The position numbers and the translations under genes are program-made. The notes under the pieces were generated by a model. The model was not told where the DNA came from, searched no databases, and worked only from the letters and a program-made list of their open reading frames with translations. Shown here one piece after another: positions 46,566 to 59,406 of a DNA stretch of 64,000 nt. The DNA comes from Bryoerythrophyllum caledonicum (Eukaryota; Streptophyta; Bryopsida; Pottiales; Pottiaceae), in the NCBI GenBank assembly GCA_963971425.1, contig OZ020525.1, positions 17,366,187 to 17,430,186 on the forward strand, read 5' to 3'. Positions within the stretch are counted from its first letter, which is position 1, and the number at the start of each line of letters is the position of its first letter.

Positions 46566-48214
46566 CTACTTTCCATCCTAGTGCTTGAATTTCATTGAGG
46601 AGTGGTTGGTATTTGTTAGTTTTGTTGGCAATAGCTTCCGGGGAGAATCTATCATTACAATATTTGATTTCAATAAATTGAATAGTAATATTCGGGTTGA
46701 TGTAGGTTGGCCGGGGGTCTTTGTATCGTAGCCCTTAACATTTAACTGGTCGGGTTTAAATCTCGTGGTACAATGACATCTTTGTATACCGCATGTGCAT
46801 GGTAATAACCATGGGGGAACCGTGTTTTCCTGCGGAGTGTCATTAAAGGTTCCAACTTCCGACATTCATATGGATGAATCAACGAGATTTGTTTGATGAC
46901 ACACTTAGTTTACGGATTTTCCACACCGCTTTGTTGTGGCGTTTAATGATTAGAGCGTATTTATGAGGGTTATTGCATTTGAGTAAAACGTCTAGCCATG
47001 TGTCCGGGTCCGTAGTGTTACATATTGAACATGTTATGGACGGAAATCTTTTTATGCCAAAGAAGAGTTGTTTACATGCGTTTCTCATATATTGTCCGGT
47101 GCGGAATTTGACTACGCATGTTTTCTATGAGTCCGTGATTATGGGATTTTTCCAAAAATTTGTGGAGAGTTTGTTGTCAATGTTTGTATTACCGATCCAT
47201 TTTTCAATATTGGAAAATTTATATGTGAGGGTTTTGAGATTATTTTTTAGGTCTTGTTTTTTGAGGTATTTATCTAAGAATCTTATGGGGCCTTTGTCGG
47301 GGGTTTTGGTCGTAGAGGGCCATTCATGTTTAAGTGGCATAAGCATGTTCGCTGAGATGTTAAACATCTCCGTAGGCTTTCTCTCGACCTTCTTTTGGAA
47401 ATTTGTCGGCTTGTTCGTTGGAGACGATGTTAGCGTGGGCTCAAACTTTATGGGGTGTTGTGATTTATGTGCGGTTTTGGAGCATTTCAACCATGGATGT
47501 TAGGATAGTTTGATCTAGATGACTTTTGTGCTGAGTGGGGTGATTTATGTGTGTGTTTAGGTGGTATAATACATTTTAAATGCAATCTGTGAAAATGTAT
47601 GCCGCTTTGTTGGAATATTGCATGGTGATTATCTTGAGAATTTTGTGGATAGCCATCATTTTGGCTCTAAGGATAGTTTGGAGTCCATGTAATCTTTTGG
47701 CAAGTTTAGTTCATTCGGCGAGGATTTATATTCCATAGCCGTCTTTTTCCCGATTTGAGTGGCTCGGACTGACTTCAGTTGGATCTTTGAAGAATCCTTC
47801 TATGTAAAAACTAAAGTTGGGGTCAAATTTTAGAGGGGTGTGAGTTTGGTATGTCAAAAGTAAGGGAATTTGGGGGGTTGGTGGTGTGAAGTTGTTTATA
47901 GATGGGGTCTTGGACCATTTTTTATTTTGGTTTACACGGGTTAGCGTGGGTGTCAATAGAGCAACTACGGTGTATACATTATTGATGTTGAGATTTCTTG
48001 CAATTAGTGTAAGTTGAGCGAGGTGTGCTAATGTTCCAATTGCTCGGTTTTGATGATGTATATATAGTATACGTAAGGTTGATGGTTCAAGTTTGTGATT
48101 CTGTATTCCTGGTGGTATAGTAGGTTCTATACATGCCATTGAATCCGTTTCAAATAGTGCTACAATATAGGAGTGTGGGAATGGGCCAAGTATAGATTGC
48201 AATTTTGGTACCAA
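46566..48214 (-). pseudogene. LINE RNase H and zinc-knuckle tail
   Basis: Minus frame 48214-47726 ends with FYIEGFFKDPTEVSPSH then DGYGI; in intact relatives this is the start of RNase H, where DGS carries the first catalytic Asp, here decayed to EGF. Downstream frames hold CSICNTTDPDTWLDVLLKC and a CTCGIQRCHC cluster, likely zinc-binding, shared by LINE C-termini. Confidence 0.6.
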
Positions 48215-49313
48215 TTAGTGTCGGGTGTGATAATAATAATAGTGGTGATATCGTTGGCGTTGTTTTTTGCGGCTAGGCGCGCCCAATGTATTGCTTGGTT
48301 GTGTTTCTTCGTCATTGTGGAGGTGTGCGAGGCCTATTCCATTCCATTGATTGTCAAATGTTTTTCCAAGTGAGCCAAATATTTTGTCCCATTCGAATGG
48401 AGATTAAAACTTTGAAATTTTTGTGGAGCATGTAACGGGGGATGAAAAGTATGATTGTGTTATATGAAAGGATGTGATAAGAGGGTCTAGTATATGGGCG
48501 GATAATGTGCAGTGTGCATGTCTAAGAGGATTATTTTTTGGTATGCAATATTTATATCTTTGGTATAGCCAAACAATTTCAGTTTCAAATGGTTGAGGTG
48601 AGGGTTCAATGTTTATGGAGGTTTGAAATGCGACATGGTATTGGTTCTACAACCATTTTAGTCTAGCGATCAGAATAGTAATTAGGTGTCTACCATTTTC
48701 CTTCATATAAAGAGGCATTGTCTAGTTGTATCTTTATTGTGTTCATTTGTGTATTGAGAAGGTCAATTCTGGGGTTACATTCGGTCGTGAAGATGTTAAG
48801 GAGGGGGATGATGATGGGCGGTGTAACAAATCTTGTGTCTCTAAGTTGTACTTGTGGGTTATCTAGTTTTCTGAATTCCAGATAGAAGTTGTTTTGGGTG
48901 TTATGGTAGTATTGTTAAGGATTAGGAGTTTGTGTTGAGTACCATAGAAGGTTTTGTAGTTTATTTCATCCAAAAGGTGTGTTCCGTTTGGTAGTGTAAT
49001 TTGTTTTAGAGCGGTGATGCTTACAAAGAATAGTTTTTGTGATAGTTTAGAGGATAATTGTCGGTTGAGCCTAGGGAGGTTATAGATTTTGTTTAACCAA
49101 CTTTATTCTTGTGGCGTGGGGCCGAATAGAAAATTTTGGAGTGTACTTTTTAGAAATGTTTGGCCTTCAAATTTGAGTAAAGAGAGTGTGCATGTAATAG
49201 GTGACCGTATGCAATCAGATTTTCTAAGTCGTTGGAGTTTGTTAGCACTCCCATAATTAAAGAGAATGTGGCGCATAAGTCCTTTGTAAATTTTACCGAG
49301 TCTTCTCTTGTCG

Positions 49314-50368
49314 TTAAGGGCGTTTTGAAGTTGTTCCCCTATGCAACGGAGATAGGCGTTTTTTTAGAGAGAATGCTCCTAATCCAAATAAACCGTGGAG
49401 AAGTTGTGTAACGATATTGAGTGTACATTTGGGAAGTCCACATACCTTCTTTTGAATGGCTATGATTTTTTTGTCAATTTTGTTAATGGCGGGCATCAAG
49501 TACGGGACGGCATTAAAACTATATGAAATTCCCGGCCTTATGACGGTATCAATGACTTTTGTTGCATTGTAGCCGGACACATCGTCGATTCTTTGCATTG
49601 ATTATTGACTTTTGTAGTAGTTATTTGGATTTGTAATTGCCATTTTAGTGACATGACAAGATTTATTCCAAGGTATATGTAGGGTTGGTTTTGATGTAGA
49701 ACCAAGATTGGTTGGTTTTGGTTATTGATGTTGGTGGGCTTGAATTAGGGCTTTGAAGGTGGTCCGGTTCATTTTGGCTTTGTGAGGGCATCTGGCTACG
49801 ACTCATTTTGAACCCCAAGTTCCATACCGGCCCATAGGCAAAACTTGTCTATTTTGTCCAATTGGGTTTGGTGTGATTTAAGGCGCCCGACGAGGGCAGC
49901 TAGGCCGTCGGCGTATGCGGCCAAATTTATAGTAATTTTTGAGGTGCCAAATGTATAATCGTTGTTACCTTTTTGAAGCCAACGTAGTAGGGATTCTAGA
50001 AAAATAATGAAAAGATAGGGGCTCAATGTATCACCTTCGATGGTGCCATGTTGTATAGGGATAGGTCGGGTTTTATTGAAGTTTTCTCCAACATATGAGG
50101 TGGTAGATTGGGAGTAAATATTTCTAATCAATGTAACCGTGTCTTCTGGAAATCCTAAATCACTCATGATGGCAATGAGTTGTGGATGGTCAATAGACCC
50201 AAAGACGTTTTTAAAGTCAATGTAGAGAACATAGATGTCTTGATTGGTAAGTTTTGCGTCCTCAAGAGCAAAAATAAGGGTTTGGAGTTTCTCCGTGGTA
50301 CTTTGTTTGGCTTTGAACCTTTCTTGGCTATCATGTAATATTTGATGTTTTTCACCATATGCTGACAC
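49314..50368 (-). pseudogene. LINE reverse transcriptase domain
   Basis: Frame 50368-49796 carries RT motifs in order: FKAKQSTTEKL, YIDFKNVFGSIDH (motif A), GTIEGDTLSPYLF (motif B) and AYADGLAAL (motif C). Motif C should read YADD; here the second catalytic aspartate is glycine, which alone should abolish polymerisation. After an interruption, frame 49598-49314 continues with VIDTVIRPGISYSFNAVPY and CGLPKC, the thumb and connection region. Confidence 0.88.
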
Positions 50369-50944
50369 TATAGATGTTAGTGTGCTAGTGTATATGGATG
50401 GATTGCTTTTTTGGTAGAGTAGAATTGTTAGGCTTGTTTTCCAAGAGGTGGGTGTAGATTTTTGTTTTTAACAATGAGAGAAGAATGACGATAGCATGTT
50501 GTGAAATCTTAGGGGCATGTTTTTAAAAATTGAGTTAGGTATGTGGTAAAGACCATGGACTTTGTTGTCTTCAAACTGTCATATGTGCCTCTATTGTAGT
50601 AGGTATGAAGTGGGATGGTAGGTTTTCTTCTTTTGTTTAAAGTAAATCCATCTAAGTCATGCCAGGGATATTGTCGTACTCCGCATGTGCATGTGGCCAT
50701 ATGGTGCGGTTGGTAATGACATGGGGGGTAGTTGGTCTATTGTTTATGGGTTGTTGAAAGTGAATTTTGTTTGCAATATCCTCCGAGCTAGTTAGAAAAT
50801 TGTTGTTTTGGTCCGATATGCACTCTAGAGGTAGGTTTGCACTATTTTTGAAGACTTTCCTATTAATCCTTTTGGGGCTTGATTCATATAGTTGACGGTA
50901 CTTAGAGATGGCTTTTTTGATGCATTCTCTTGTTTACTTTGTAG

Positions 50945-51850
50945 TCATTTTCCGGGCTTGTTAATTGGCATTTTTGCAATGGTTGCAATCTCAGTTAGCC
51001 ATTCTTTGTGTGGGGCATTAGGTGATGGTATTTGTGGAACTTGGGTGTGGCAAAGGTTTTGTGATTTGGAAAGGATAGGGTGAGTATGCCAGTTGGAATT
51101 GGTTTTCATGATATAGATTGTTTTTTGTATGGTGTGGTATGGAGCGAGATTTTGTTTCCAAGTTTTGGCTAGTTTTTGGGGGAGATATCTCCCTTGTTGT
51201 GAGGTCATGGGCGTGAGTTGTCGTAGAGGAGGCGCTTTGCAGGTTTTCTCTAATGTTTTAGAGATTGAGTTAATTAGACTATCAAGGGTGGTGCAAGCTT
51301 CTTGCCATTGTGGTAGTGTAAGGTGTTCATGATTGAAAAGGATCTTTGTAAGGTTGTCAATTTGTATTGAATTTTCTTCAAAAAATGTGGTGTAAAAGTC
51401 TTGTATGTTTTCTTTAGGAATGGGGTTAGGTATTTTAATGTCATTCAAATTTGTGGTTGTGAGGGATCTAGTGAGGAGGATGTTAAGGGATATGTTGAGT
51501 TGGATGGGGAAGTGATCCGAGTTTAAATTGGTCGTAGTATTGGTATTTGACGTATATTGGGTGGGGTTTGGTGTTTTGATGTAGAAGCCATCGATTAGGC
51601 TAGTGTGTGTGTCGTTTTGCCCACCTTGTCTAGAGTATTGGGTATCGGTCGAGATATAGGATAATTCTAGGTTGTCTTAGTAATTGCGCCATTGGTAGTC
51701 CATTTTGAGTGGAGGGGAAATAACGAGGCCGTTTAGTCTTTGGATGAAGGCAATATCACAGTTGAAGTCTCCGCAAAGTATTATTGTATGAGTAGTGTAT
51801 GAGTAGTGTATGAGTTTATGTAAGTGGTGGTACAATTTTGAATATTAGAG
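50945..51850 (-). pseudogene. LINE AP-endonuclease region and linker
   Basis: Minus-strand reading near 51785-51720 gives IILCGDFNCDIAFIQRLNGL, with the GDFN motif of AP endonucleases, and near 51530-51500 gives SDHFPI, the catalytic SDH motif. A 167-codon frame (51448-50945) follows and joins toward the reverse transcriptase, as in LINE ORF2. Confidence 0.7.
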
Positions 51851-52227
51851 ATGGGTTGAGAGTCGTCTAGGTGGGAGGGCATGTACTAATGTAGAATGAG
51901 CCATGGTTGGAGTGCTCGATTAGTAATTTCAAATATGCAGGTATGGCAATATATTAATCGGAGTAGGGATTTTGGTAATATTTTCGGGGAAAGCGTAGGA
52001 TTGGTGTATGAGCATGACATTTGTTGTTGCATACATTGTGTAAGTGTGTGGGTGTTGTCAAATATGAGTTTATAATCGGGAAATATTTTATATATATATT
52101 TAATAGATTTTGTAACAGTTTGTTCAGTTTCTTGTATGGTGATTACAGCGGGGGGGTGTGTTAGCCTGAGAAACTAGGTTGTGTATGCATGGTAGAGCGG
52201 TATTTAACATAGAGGCATTCCATGTTG

Positions 52228-54341
52228 TTATATATGTGGTTCTATCCGCCATGTCTGAGTTACGAGGTGAGGGGGGGTGTAATTAGGTAGTGGGGGATGT
52301 GAATATGCATCAATGGATTCAAAGCATCTAAGAGTCTCTAAGATAAGATTATTAGGGAAGAAGGGAAATTTTAATTGTATTGTGTAAGGGGTAGGAGGTG
52401 GAGTTTGATTGTGGATATAGTTACATAAGTCATTATGGAGGGAGTTTTTATGTTTTAGGGTGTGTTGGTTTTCTTCCAAAAATTTGGTGTATAGATGTTG
52501 TGTTTCAATATGTATTTTAGGGTGGTTTTGTAGGGATGTGAGGGTGTTTAGTAATCGGTTTGTCCAGTGTACAGGGTTAGCATTAGTAGAGAGTTGACTG
52601 GTGATGTTTTTGCATTTGTCTATTGAGGGATGAAGGGTGGTGATTAGAGCGTATAAGATGTGTGATGGTGGATAGTTGTTTTTTTGTTGTATGTATTGGA
52701 AGATGTGGGGATACAATATAGCGTATGTTTGGTGGAGTACGTGAGTATTTTGTAATAGTGGTGCAAAGGTTGAGCTAGGTTGAGACTATTGTGCTAGGGA
52801 TAAAATATGTATTAGCCATTTTCTTGTGTGTTTTTGGGTGATTGCGGAGGATGATATGGATTGGGCTAGGGTTAGTTTCGATTTCACCACACATTATTAG
52901 TAGCAGTTTGCAGTGGATAATGGCTCCATTCAGTAATATTGAGTGTATGGGGTTTAAGGGTATGAAGATGTGTTTGATGTGCTTTTTTTTATTATGGTTT
53001 CTATTGTTGTTGCTATGTCGTTTATAAGGTTGCTATTGGACTTTGATGATAAGGGTTCTATGTGTTATATTTGTGGTGGTATTCATTTGTTATGGTTGAG
53101 GAAGAAGTAGAGGTAATGTTTGGGGTTTGAATTACAATTCTAACGAGGGGTGTGATTGAAGGTAAGTTTATTGGTAGCGGTGGTGATTTATAAGAAAGTA
53201 TGGTAAGTGATATTTTGAGTGGGGGTTGGTTTTATGGAGTATGGTGATATGGTAGTACAAGTGGTTTATACCATACGAGCAGAGTTGTGAATTTTGCATT
53301 TTTGCTCTAATTTCTATGATGGTGACTATTTTTAATATGTTTATGGGGGTTATGTGGTAGTGATTGGATCTTTGGTTTTGAATGTTCCATTATGTAGGTG
53401 TGATTTTATTATACTAAATGTGATGAAGGGCCTTAGTGATTGTTCGATTGCCGATGGATTTGGTATGATATGATTATAGTTGGTGGCGATTGTGTTTGTG
53501 CTGATTTGGATGCTCGTGGTTTTAAAGAGTGGTTTAGTATCGGTTTTTCTATTCATGGTTGTGGATGTGGATGTGGTTGGTTTTATTGTGTCATTTGGTT
53601 TCATTGTGTCATTTGGTTTCATAGTTATTTTAGAATTAAGGGATTTTGGTGTATGTTTTTTCACGTGTATAGGTGTATTAATATCTATTCTGTTTATTTG
53701 GGCTATGGAGGATATTATTGAACTTGTGTTTGAGATGATAAGTGTGTTTATGGTATTGTGACTATGTGGGTGTGTAATTTTACTAGCAGTTGTAGCAATA
53801 TTGGCAGTGTTAAAGTATGATGTTGCAATTGTATTGATGTTTGTGGTTGTGGTATGAAGTTGTGGGGTATTGGCGTAGGGTAATTTTGCAGACGTGTGTG
53901 AGGTTGTGGATGTTTTGTAGGTTTTTTTGTAGTTGTGTGGAAGGGAGAGTGGTTGGGTTGTACGTGTGCGAGGTTGTGGATGTTTTGTAGGTGTTTTTGT
54001 AGTTGTGTGGAAGGGAGAGTGGTTGGGTTGTGTGTGTGTGTGTTGAGTGTCGTGGTTTGCAATTTTGTGTGTATTTGAGTTGCTGTAGGGGATTGGTGAG
54101 GTGAACTTTGTTGAGAAGGTATCAGGGTTTTGTGTAGTGCAAATGTGTGTTGGGAGGTGCAAGTGTTGATTTGAGCTAGAGATGTGTATGGTGGTGAGGC
54201 TTGTAGTGTGTGAATATGGAGTGTTTTGGTGTGTATGTTGTGAAGTGTTTGAGGTTTGTTGTATGTTAGTAGTATATGGCGGAAGGTTGTTCTGGTAGTG
54301 ATTGTATTCAAAGGCCTTTGATGTTGGTCAGAGGGTCGCAT
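52228..54341 (-). pseudogene. LINE 5' part, A/C-rich ORF1-like frames
   Basis: Frames 52716-52228, 54162-53350 and 54341-53748 encode Thr/His/Pro/Asn-rich, low-complexity protein. A near-perfect tandem of about 68 bp (53903-53970 and 53971-54040) repeats the peptide PNHSPFHTTTK. No RNA-binding motif was recognised. These frames probably represent ORF1 or leader; the composition may reflect strand bias more than selection. Confidence 0.4.
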
Positions 54342-54349
54342 GTTGTTTG

Positions 54350-57300
54350 TATATTGGTGTATGTGTGTATTAGATGAGGAGAGTTCTCCAAAGAGTGATG
54401 GTATTCCAATGCCATTGACATTGTTGAGTAAAGTGTCTAATAGTAAAGTGGCATTGGATACAATATATTGTCACATGAATATGAGTAGAACATGGAATGT
54501 CTAGCAACCACTTCACGAGTCTATCCTCAAATATGTGATAAATGTAAGTGGGCAAATACTTAGAGAGAGAAATATCAAGTGAAAGAAGAGTGAGGGGATG
54601 TAGGAGAACTATAGAGGATTATGAGGATGAGAAGGAAACAAGAGTGTGTATCCAGTGGGAGTAAAAATATTATCAAACTATAATATGGAGAGAAACTTGA
54701 GAGAAATTAAAGAGATGAAAGGCAATGGAGGAAAGAGGTATGTTGAGGCAAGATAAAGAGAGAGAAGATAGGCTAAAGAGGAGGAAGCCGGTTGAGCACC
54801 TAGTTGGTGAAGCATTCGTGGGTGGTCCGTGGTCAATCCACATTTGACGGACCATCTGGAGGTGGGAAAGATATCACCGAGCCGCTTCCGTTAATACCTT
54901 GCATCACCGAGAGAGCATTCAACATTAGTTGCTCAACATTGAAGAGTTTCAATTTTACCTCATCGGTTTGGGCGTCGGTGTATTCTCTTCTCACAAATAA
55001 TGCCATTCGTGAAGGAGGAGAGCTCCAAGTGGAGTTGCTTGTGGCCTTCCTCTACAATTGCGGTCATCTCCGCACGTAAAGTGTTGTTGAGGGTGGCAGT
55101 GGTCCTCATGGAGGCCACGGTGTTTGCGAACGCCATGTTGATGTCATTGAATCTCCGCTTTGCCACTAGGGCGGCGGATGGGGAGCCAATGCCATCTAGG
55201 CTCCTTCGGTACGGTCGAACCTCCACTTGGTGAAGCTTGATAGTGAAGATTTTGTTGAGGTTCTGCCTGTAGACAATGGGGTCAGTAACTTAAACATTGG
55301 CGGAGCCGTTATGCTTGCCATCTCCTTGCCGATGGAACCAATTGGTGATCGTGTTCTTGGCCTCAAGAACCTGGATAATGGGGACTGTTATGTTCGCCAC
55401 ACTCATGAGGATGAACAATTGAGACAACGTGAGTGTTAGTGCATCCTTTTAGGCTCTGTCGGTGATGGAAAAAACAATAGAGTTGTTGGCCTTGACCGGG
55501 AGAATCTCTTTGAAGGTGGTGACTTTAGGGCCTAAAATCATGGATTTTTATCAAATAAGGTAGTTGATTTTTATTTTGTAATCCTATAATTGGGGGACGA
55601 TATTTACATTATTAAGGAATTACAAATATTGGTAGTGTAGTGTATTATCCTATTACCGTGGAATTAAACGTCATGAAAGTTTGATAAGTGCAATAAAAAT
55701 CCTTACAATGATAAGTACCATGAGAGAGGGTGATAAATGACGCCTAATACCGTGGATATATACATATGGATGAAGTTGAATAGGGAGTGCATTACTTATT
55801 TTGCCTTGACAAATGATAGAGGACATTGACATGTTTAGATATTTTGTGACGAGATGCCATGGTAGGGTCGTCGTAACTAGCACCCTCTAGGGGGTATTTT
55901 AAAAAACAAATACCAACTCATATTATTTGGACATTTCATTATTATCCCACGCTCTTATTTTCATTCACAAACATCCGTTCCTATATGTTGATAAGAATGA
56001 AAGTAAGAATCTTTTAAGTGTGAGTCTAGACACTATTTACATTACTTTCTATTTTTCCTTTATCTTTTTATATCCTACAACTTATTTTACTTTATGTGGT
56101 CAAAATAAAATATCAATAAATGAAAACTTTAATTTTAGCTACTCTGTGGTGAACACCTTTTGATTGTTTTAGAGTTTCAAACTTCCAAACGATAAAGGGT
56201 TGTCACCCCTAGGTTGTTAGAATAATTGTAGTTCCTACCAAGCTGTGTCTATTCTTGCTCTACATACATGACTTGGTTATCCTAGACCTAGAATGCCAGA
56301 CATTAACAATGTCAAACATACCAAGATAAATACAAACCGCCAATACTAAAGGAAAATTTAATTCATATTTACAACCAATCACCAATAAAAACATATGTAT
56401 GGGATATATCTTTGCCATAAATCAAAATCTAGGCTAGAAAATCTCAATACCGTATATGAAGCCAATGAATGAAGAATAAAATATATATAAATAAGAGAGA
56501 GGAACAATACTTGCAAAATCAAAGCCACACAAATCACAACAACTACAACAAAAAATCTAAGTTGAATTTTTACTGCCCTCTATTGCTACCACATATACAA
56601 ACTGATTGATGCCAGTGTTGAAACTACGGCGCCTGTGAATTGACGGTGGAAAATGTGTTGTAGCTAAGGGGTATGCAATAGTCTCGGCATATGTCGGAAG
56701 TGTAAATGACTTTAGAGGAGACATGGCGGAGGCCATCAATTTGTCAAAGAATAGGTAATGTTAGTAAAGATAAATTAAAATGATTTTAGCTTAAAGATGG
56801 CAAAATCATAAAAAGAATGAACTTACTTACTTAAACGGTTGCGCTTTGACAAATTGGAACCTCAATTTCACCAAAGACATTATATGATCCGACTGGAATT
56901 GTCAAAATCGTTGCATCTTTTTGAAGAGAAGAAAGAAGAGTCTAAAAATGAGTGGATTGACTTCAAAACCAATATCACGTTGATCTAGCTTCTTTTTTGC
57001 ATAGACAATAGCTCTTGAACCTAAAAAAATGAGATTTAGAAACAATTAAACAAAAATTGAGTGCATAAAAAGCCACTTTTAATAAGTAATACTTGCATCA
57101 GTGGCAGCAATGGCGTCGTTAGGCTGGCCATATCTCCCTTTACAAAATCAAAAGAAGTTAGCAATTAACCACTACGGTCACTTCTCCATCCAAAGCCTAC
57201 CAAAGGACCGTGGTTGTAGCTAAGATCAACATAGCCCATGCTTCCAAATGGATGGCATATTTGTCGAGAGATGCATATGAGCACGTTTCTTGAGCATCCG

Positions 57301-57480
57301 TAAGGTGATGATATCTTGCCTCACGAGATCAATAACCCGATTTTTAAACCCTATTCGTAGACGAAGAATTAAAAACTTGATGAATGTTGCTTCCATCGCT
57401 AAATGTGAACTTTCTCTGCTATCAACTATAGATTTAGATTACAAAAGACTAGAGGCTCGATAGGCTGTGTTTACATGGAT
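54350..57480. other. gene-poor region, weak coding hints
   Basis: A minus frame at 55226-54960 (RRFNDINMAFANTVASMRTT then TLRAEMTAIVEEGHKQLHLEL) looks protein-like but has no known domain. CCTATTACCGTGG near 55649 and CCTAATACCGTGG near 55751 match the 22.2-kb TIR in reverse orientation, 100 bp apart. Otherwise AT-rich, no supported gene. Confidence 0.4.
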
Positions 57481-57499
57481 TACATACTTATTACAAATC

Positions 57500-58085
57500 C
57501 CATGATTGCACCAGAAGCCTCCATTTCGGCACTGGCAGCCTCTACATTGGCACCGGCAGCCCCATGCCGGCACCAACAATCTCGGTCGGCAAGCAACAAA
57601 AACACTAAGAATTCAAGCGGATATAAACTTGGAGTTGTCAGATATTGAACTGACAACCAAATGAAAGATGTTACTTGAAGAACCGTTAATCCAAAGGCAA
57701 GTGCCATAAAGTTTCTTGTAGGCACTTCCAAAAGACTGCCGGTGTCGGCGGCCTCCTAGAGCACACTCTTGAGAATTTGATGCGATTTCTAAAATGGTGT
57801 GGCACATTAACAATGGAGCTCGGATGAGAGAGTTATGCATGAATGAAGTTTTGTGTTGATATACTTCATCTGCACATAATACACTCTATGAAGCTCAATT
57901 CCTAATGTGCCACGCCATTTTAGAAAATGCGTCACAAGCTCAATTGCAAGGTTTAAACTTTGCAAGGTTTAATGGACTTATCATTCACTATCAAGGAGGT
58001 GCCGCAAATGGCACCCCTTTTGAATGTACCTTGGAGTTTCTTGTAGGCACTCTTATAGGGGTGCCGGTGTTGGCGGCTCCCTAGA
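57500..58085. repeat. dispersed palindrome units with a third hairpin
   Basis: Decayed relatives of the 26-kb palindrome recur: ATTTCGGCACTGGCAGCC, GGCACCGGCAGCCCCATGCC, GGTGCCGCAAATGGCACC (57997) and GGTGCCGGTGTTGGCGGC (58060). Between them 57779-57809 pairs with 57903-57933 in inverted orientation (27 of 31 bases, core CTAAAATGGTGTGGCACATTA-like), forming a hairpin analogous to hairpins 1 and 2. Confidence 0.7.
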
Positions 58086-58099
58086 GCACACTTATAAAC

Positions 58100-59400
58100 A
58101 TTTGAGCCCTCCATGTTCTTGTCCCTTGTTCCTTAATGTCGTCTTTCTTCTATACCAATGGCATTGCACCATCCTCTCCAATAGTTGGCAAACTCTCACC
58201 TTCATAAATCTTTAACGATAGGGCACAAGGGGTATCTCCTAAGTCATCCTCTAAGCCTTGCGTCCTCTCATCCTTGCCTTCCTCAACTACTTACTACTTG
58301 AGAAATGAAGAACCACATTTCCTTCTTCCTTCTTTTCCTCAATTATGTGAACATGTATTTAAGTAACAATTTTCTTTAAAAATCTGCAATAATCACATCT
58401 CCTATCAATCTAATTGGAATGTAATGCATATGACAAAAGATCAACCACATACCCTCATGATCGAAGTTCAACTCACCCTCTCTTCCCCCGAAGAGGATCA
58501 ATTTTTTTCGTCCCCTAGTGGAGACCAAGTCGGCCAAGGCCTAGAGAACTCGTGAAGTTTTTTGAGAGGTTAGTGAGGGTGCGGACCTAGATGTGGATGT
58601 TGATCTAACTACCGACACATACAATTCTCCAAGTCCAAAATGTATGGACAACATTATTGTCGGGCACAATCAACTTACTCGTGTTGCAAGATAGAGGAAT
58701 CCAACCGTGATGTTACCGATTCGTATATCACCCAAGTACCCAAATGTTGCTCCAATGTAGCATGTTGGGCTCTTCAAGGCCCCTCAAGGAAGCAATGCAC
58801 AATGAAGATCATCCAAAAGAAGAAAGGCTACTATGTACCTCAGATACACCGGAAAGTAGATGAACTATCACATTGGTAGAATCTAACATGGGTTCTATTT
58901 CTGCCCCGACGATGTTCACCGTTGTGTGTTGAACTCTTGCAAGAAGTCGGTTTTTACTTGCCCGACTAATGTCCCATATAACTGGCATGTTAAGAGGCAC
59001 CAATCTCAAGCGGTCGGAGATCATTGCCCTGAAGTGCGTTTGTTTCAAGCTTCCACAAAAGCAAGAAGTGTCTTTCGACCAACACTTTCAATCAACCAAT
59101 TTTGATGGTGTTGGCCTCGTTGCATATCCACTTCCACAAGACGCTAACAAGCATCTCACCTTCCGGTTCACCAAAGTGGTGAAGCGTCACTACTAGAAAT
59201 CGAGGGATAAATAACTACAACACAAATAACTAGCCAGGAAACAATAATTTAACAATAACTCTAGAACTACCGAGCTACCCGTTTCTGAATAAATAACTAC
59301 CTAAGTAATTCTGCAATTATTGAATTTTTTGCAGGCATCGGAGGGATGAAAGCCACATGACTTCTAGTATCATTTGTGTTGTCATCCCTAGGTTTTCATC
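58100..59400. other. no firm gene; weak coding-like frames
   Basis: Plus-strand stretches such as NLKRSEIIALKCVCFKLPQK (59000-59196) and RNPTVMLPIRISPKYPNVAP near 58700 look like decayed coding sequence in shifting frames. I do not recognise a family. Confidence 0.3.
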
Positions 59401-59406
59401 TAAGTA

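Larger units (their letters stand above)
46133..54350 (-). mobile_element. degenerate non-LTR retrotransposon (LINE)
   Basis: About 8.2 kb on the minus strand, in LINE order from right to left: A/C-rich ORF1-like frames (54.34-53.35 kb), a linker frame (52716-52228), AP-endonuclease traces, reverse transcriptase (50368-49796), thumb and connection region (49598-49314), an RNase H start (near 47800), and a cysteine-rich tail with CSICNTTDPDTW (near 47,030) and CTCGIQRCHC (near 46,790). The minus 3' end may be the TTC repeat at 46150-46133. The sense strand is strongly A/C-rich and G-poor throughout. Stops and frameshifts are many, so it is inactive. The AP endonuclease plus RNase H combination places it among L1/I-like LINEs; the clade is not certain. 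Confidence 0.85.

Noticed and set aside
46973..47503. 176-codon plus-strand frame, hydrophobic
   Set aside because: Antisense to LINE frames that match retrotransposon C-terminal sequence in order.
53440..53761. Two plus-strand frames rich in Val, Phe and Gly that look like membrane proteins
   Set aside because: They are the complement of the A/C-rich LINE leader; the hydrophobic look comes from G/T-rich DNA.
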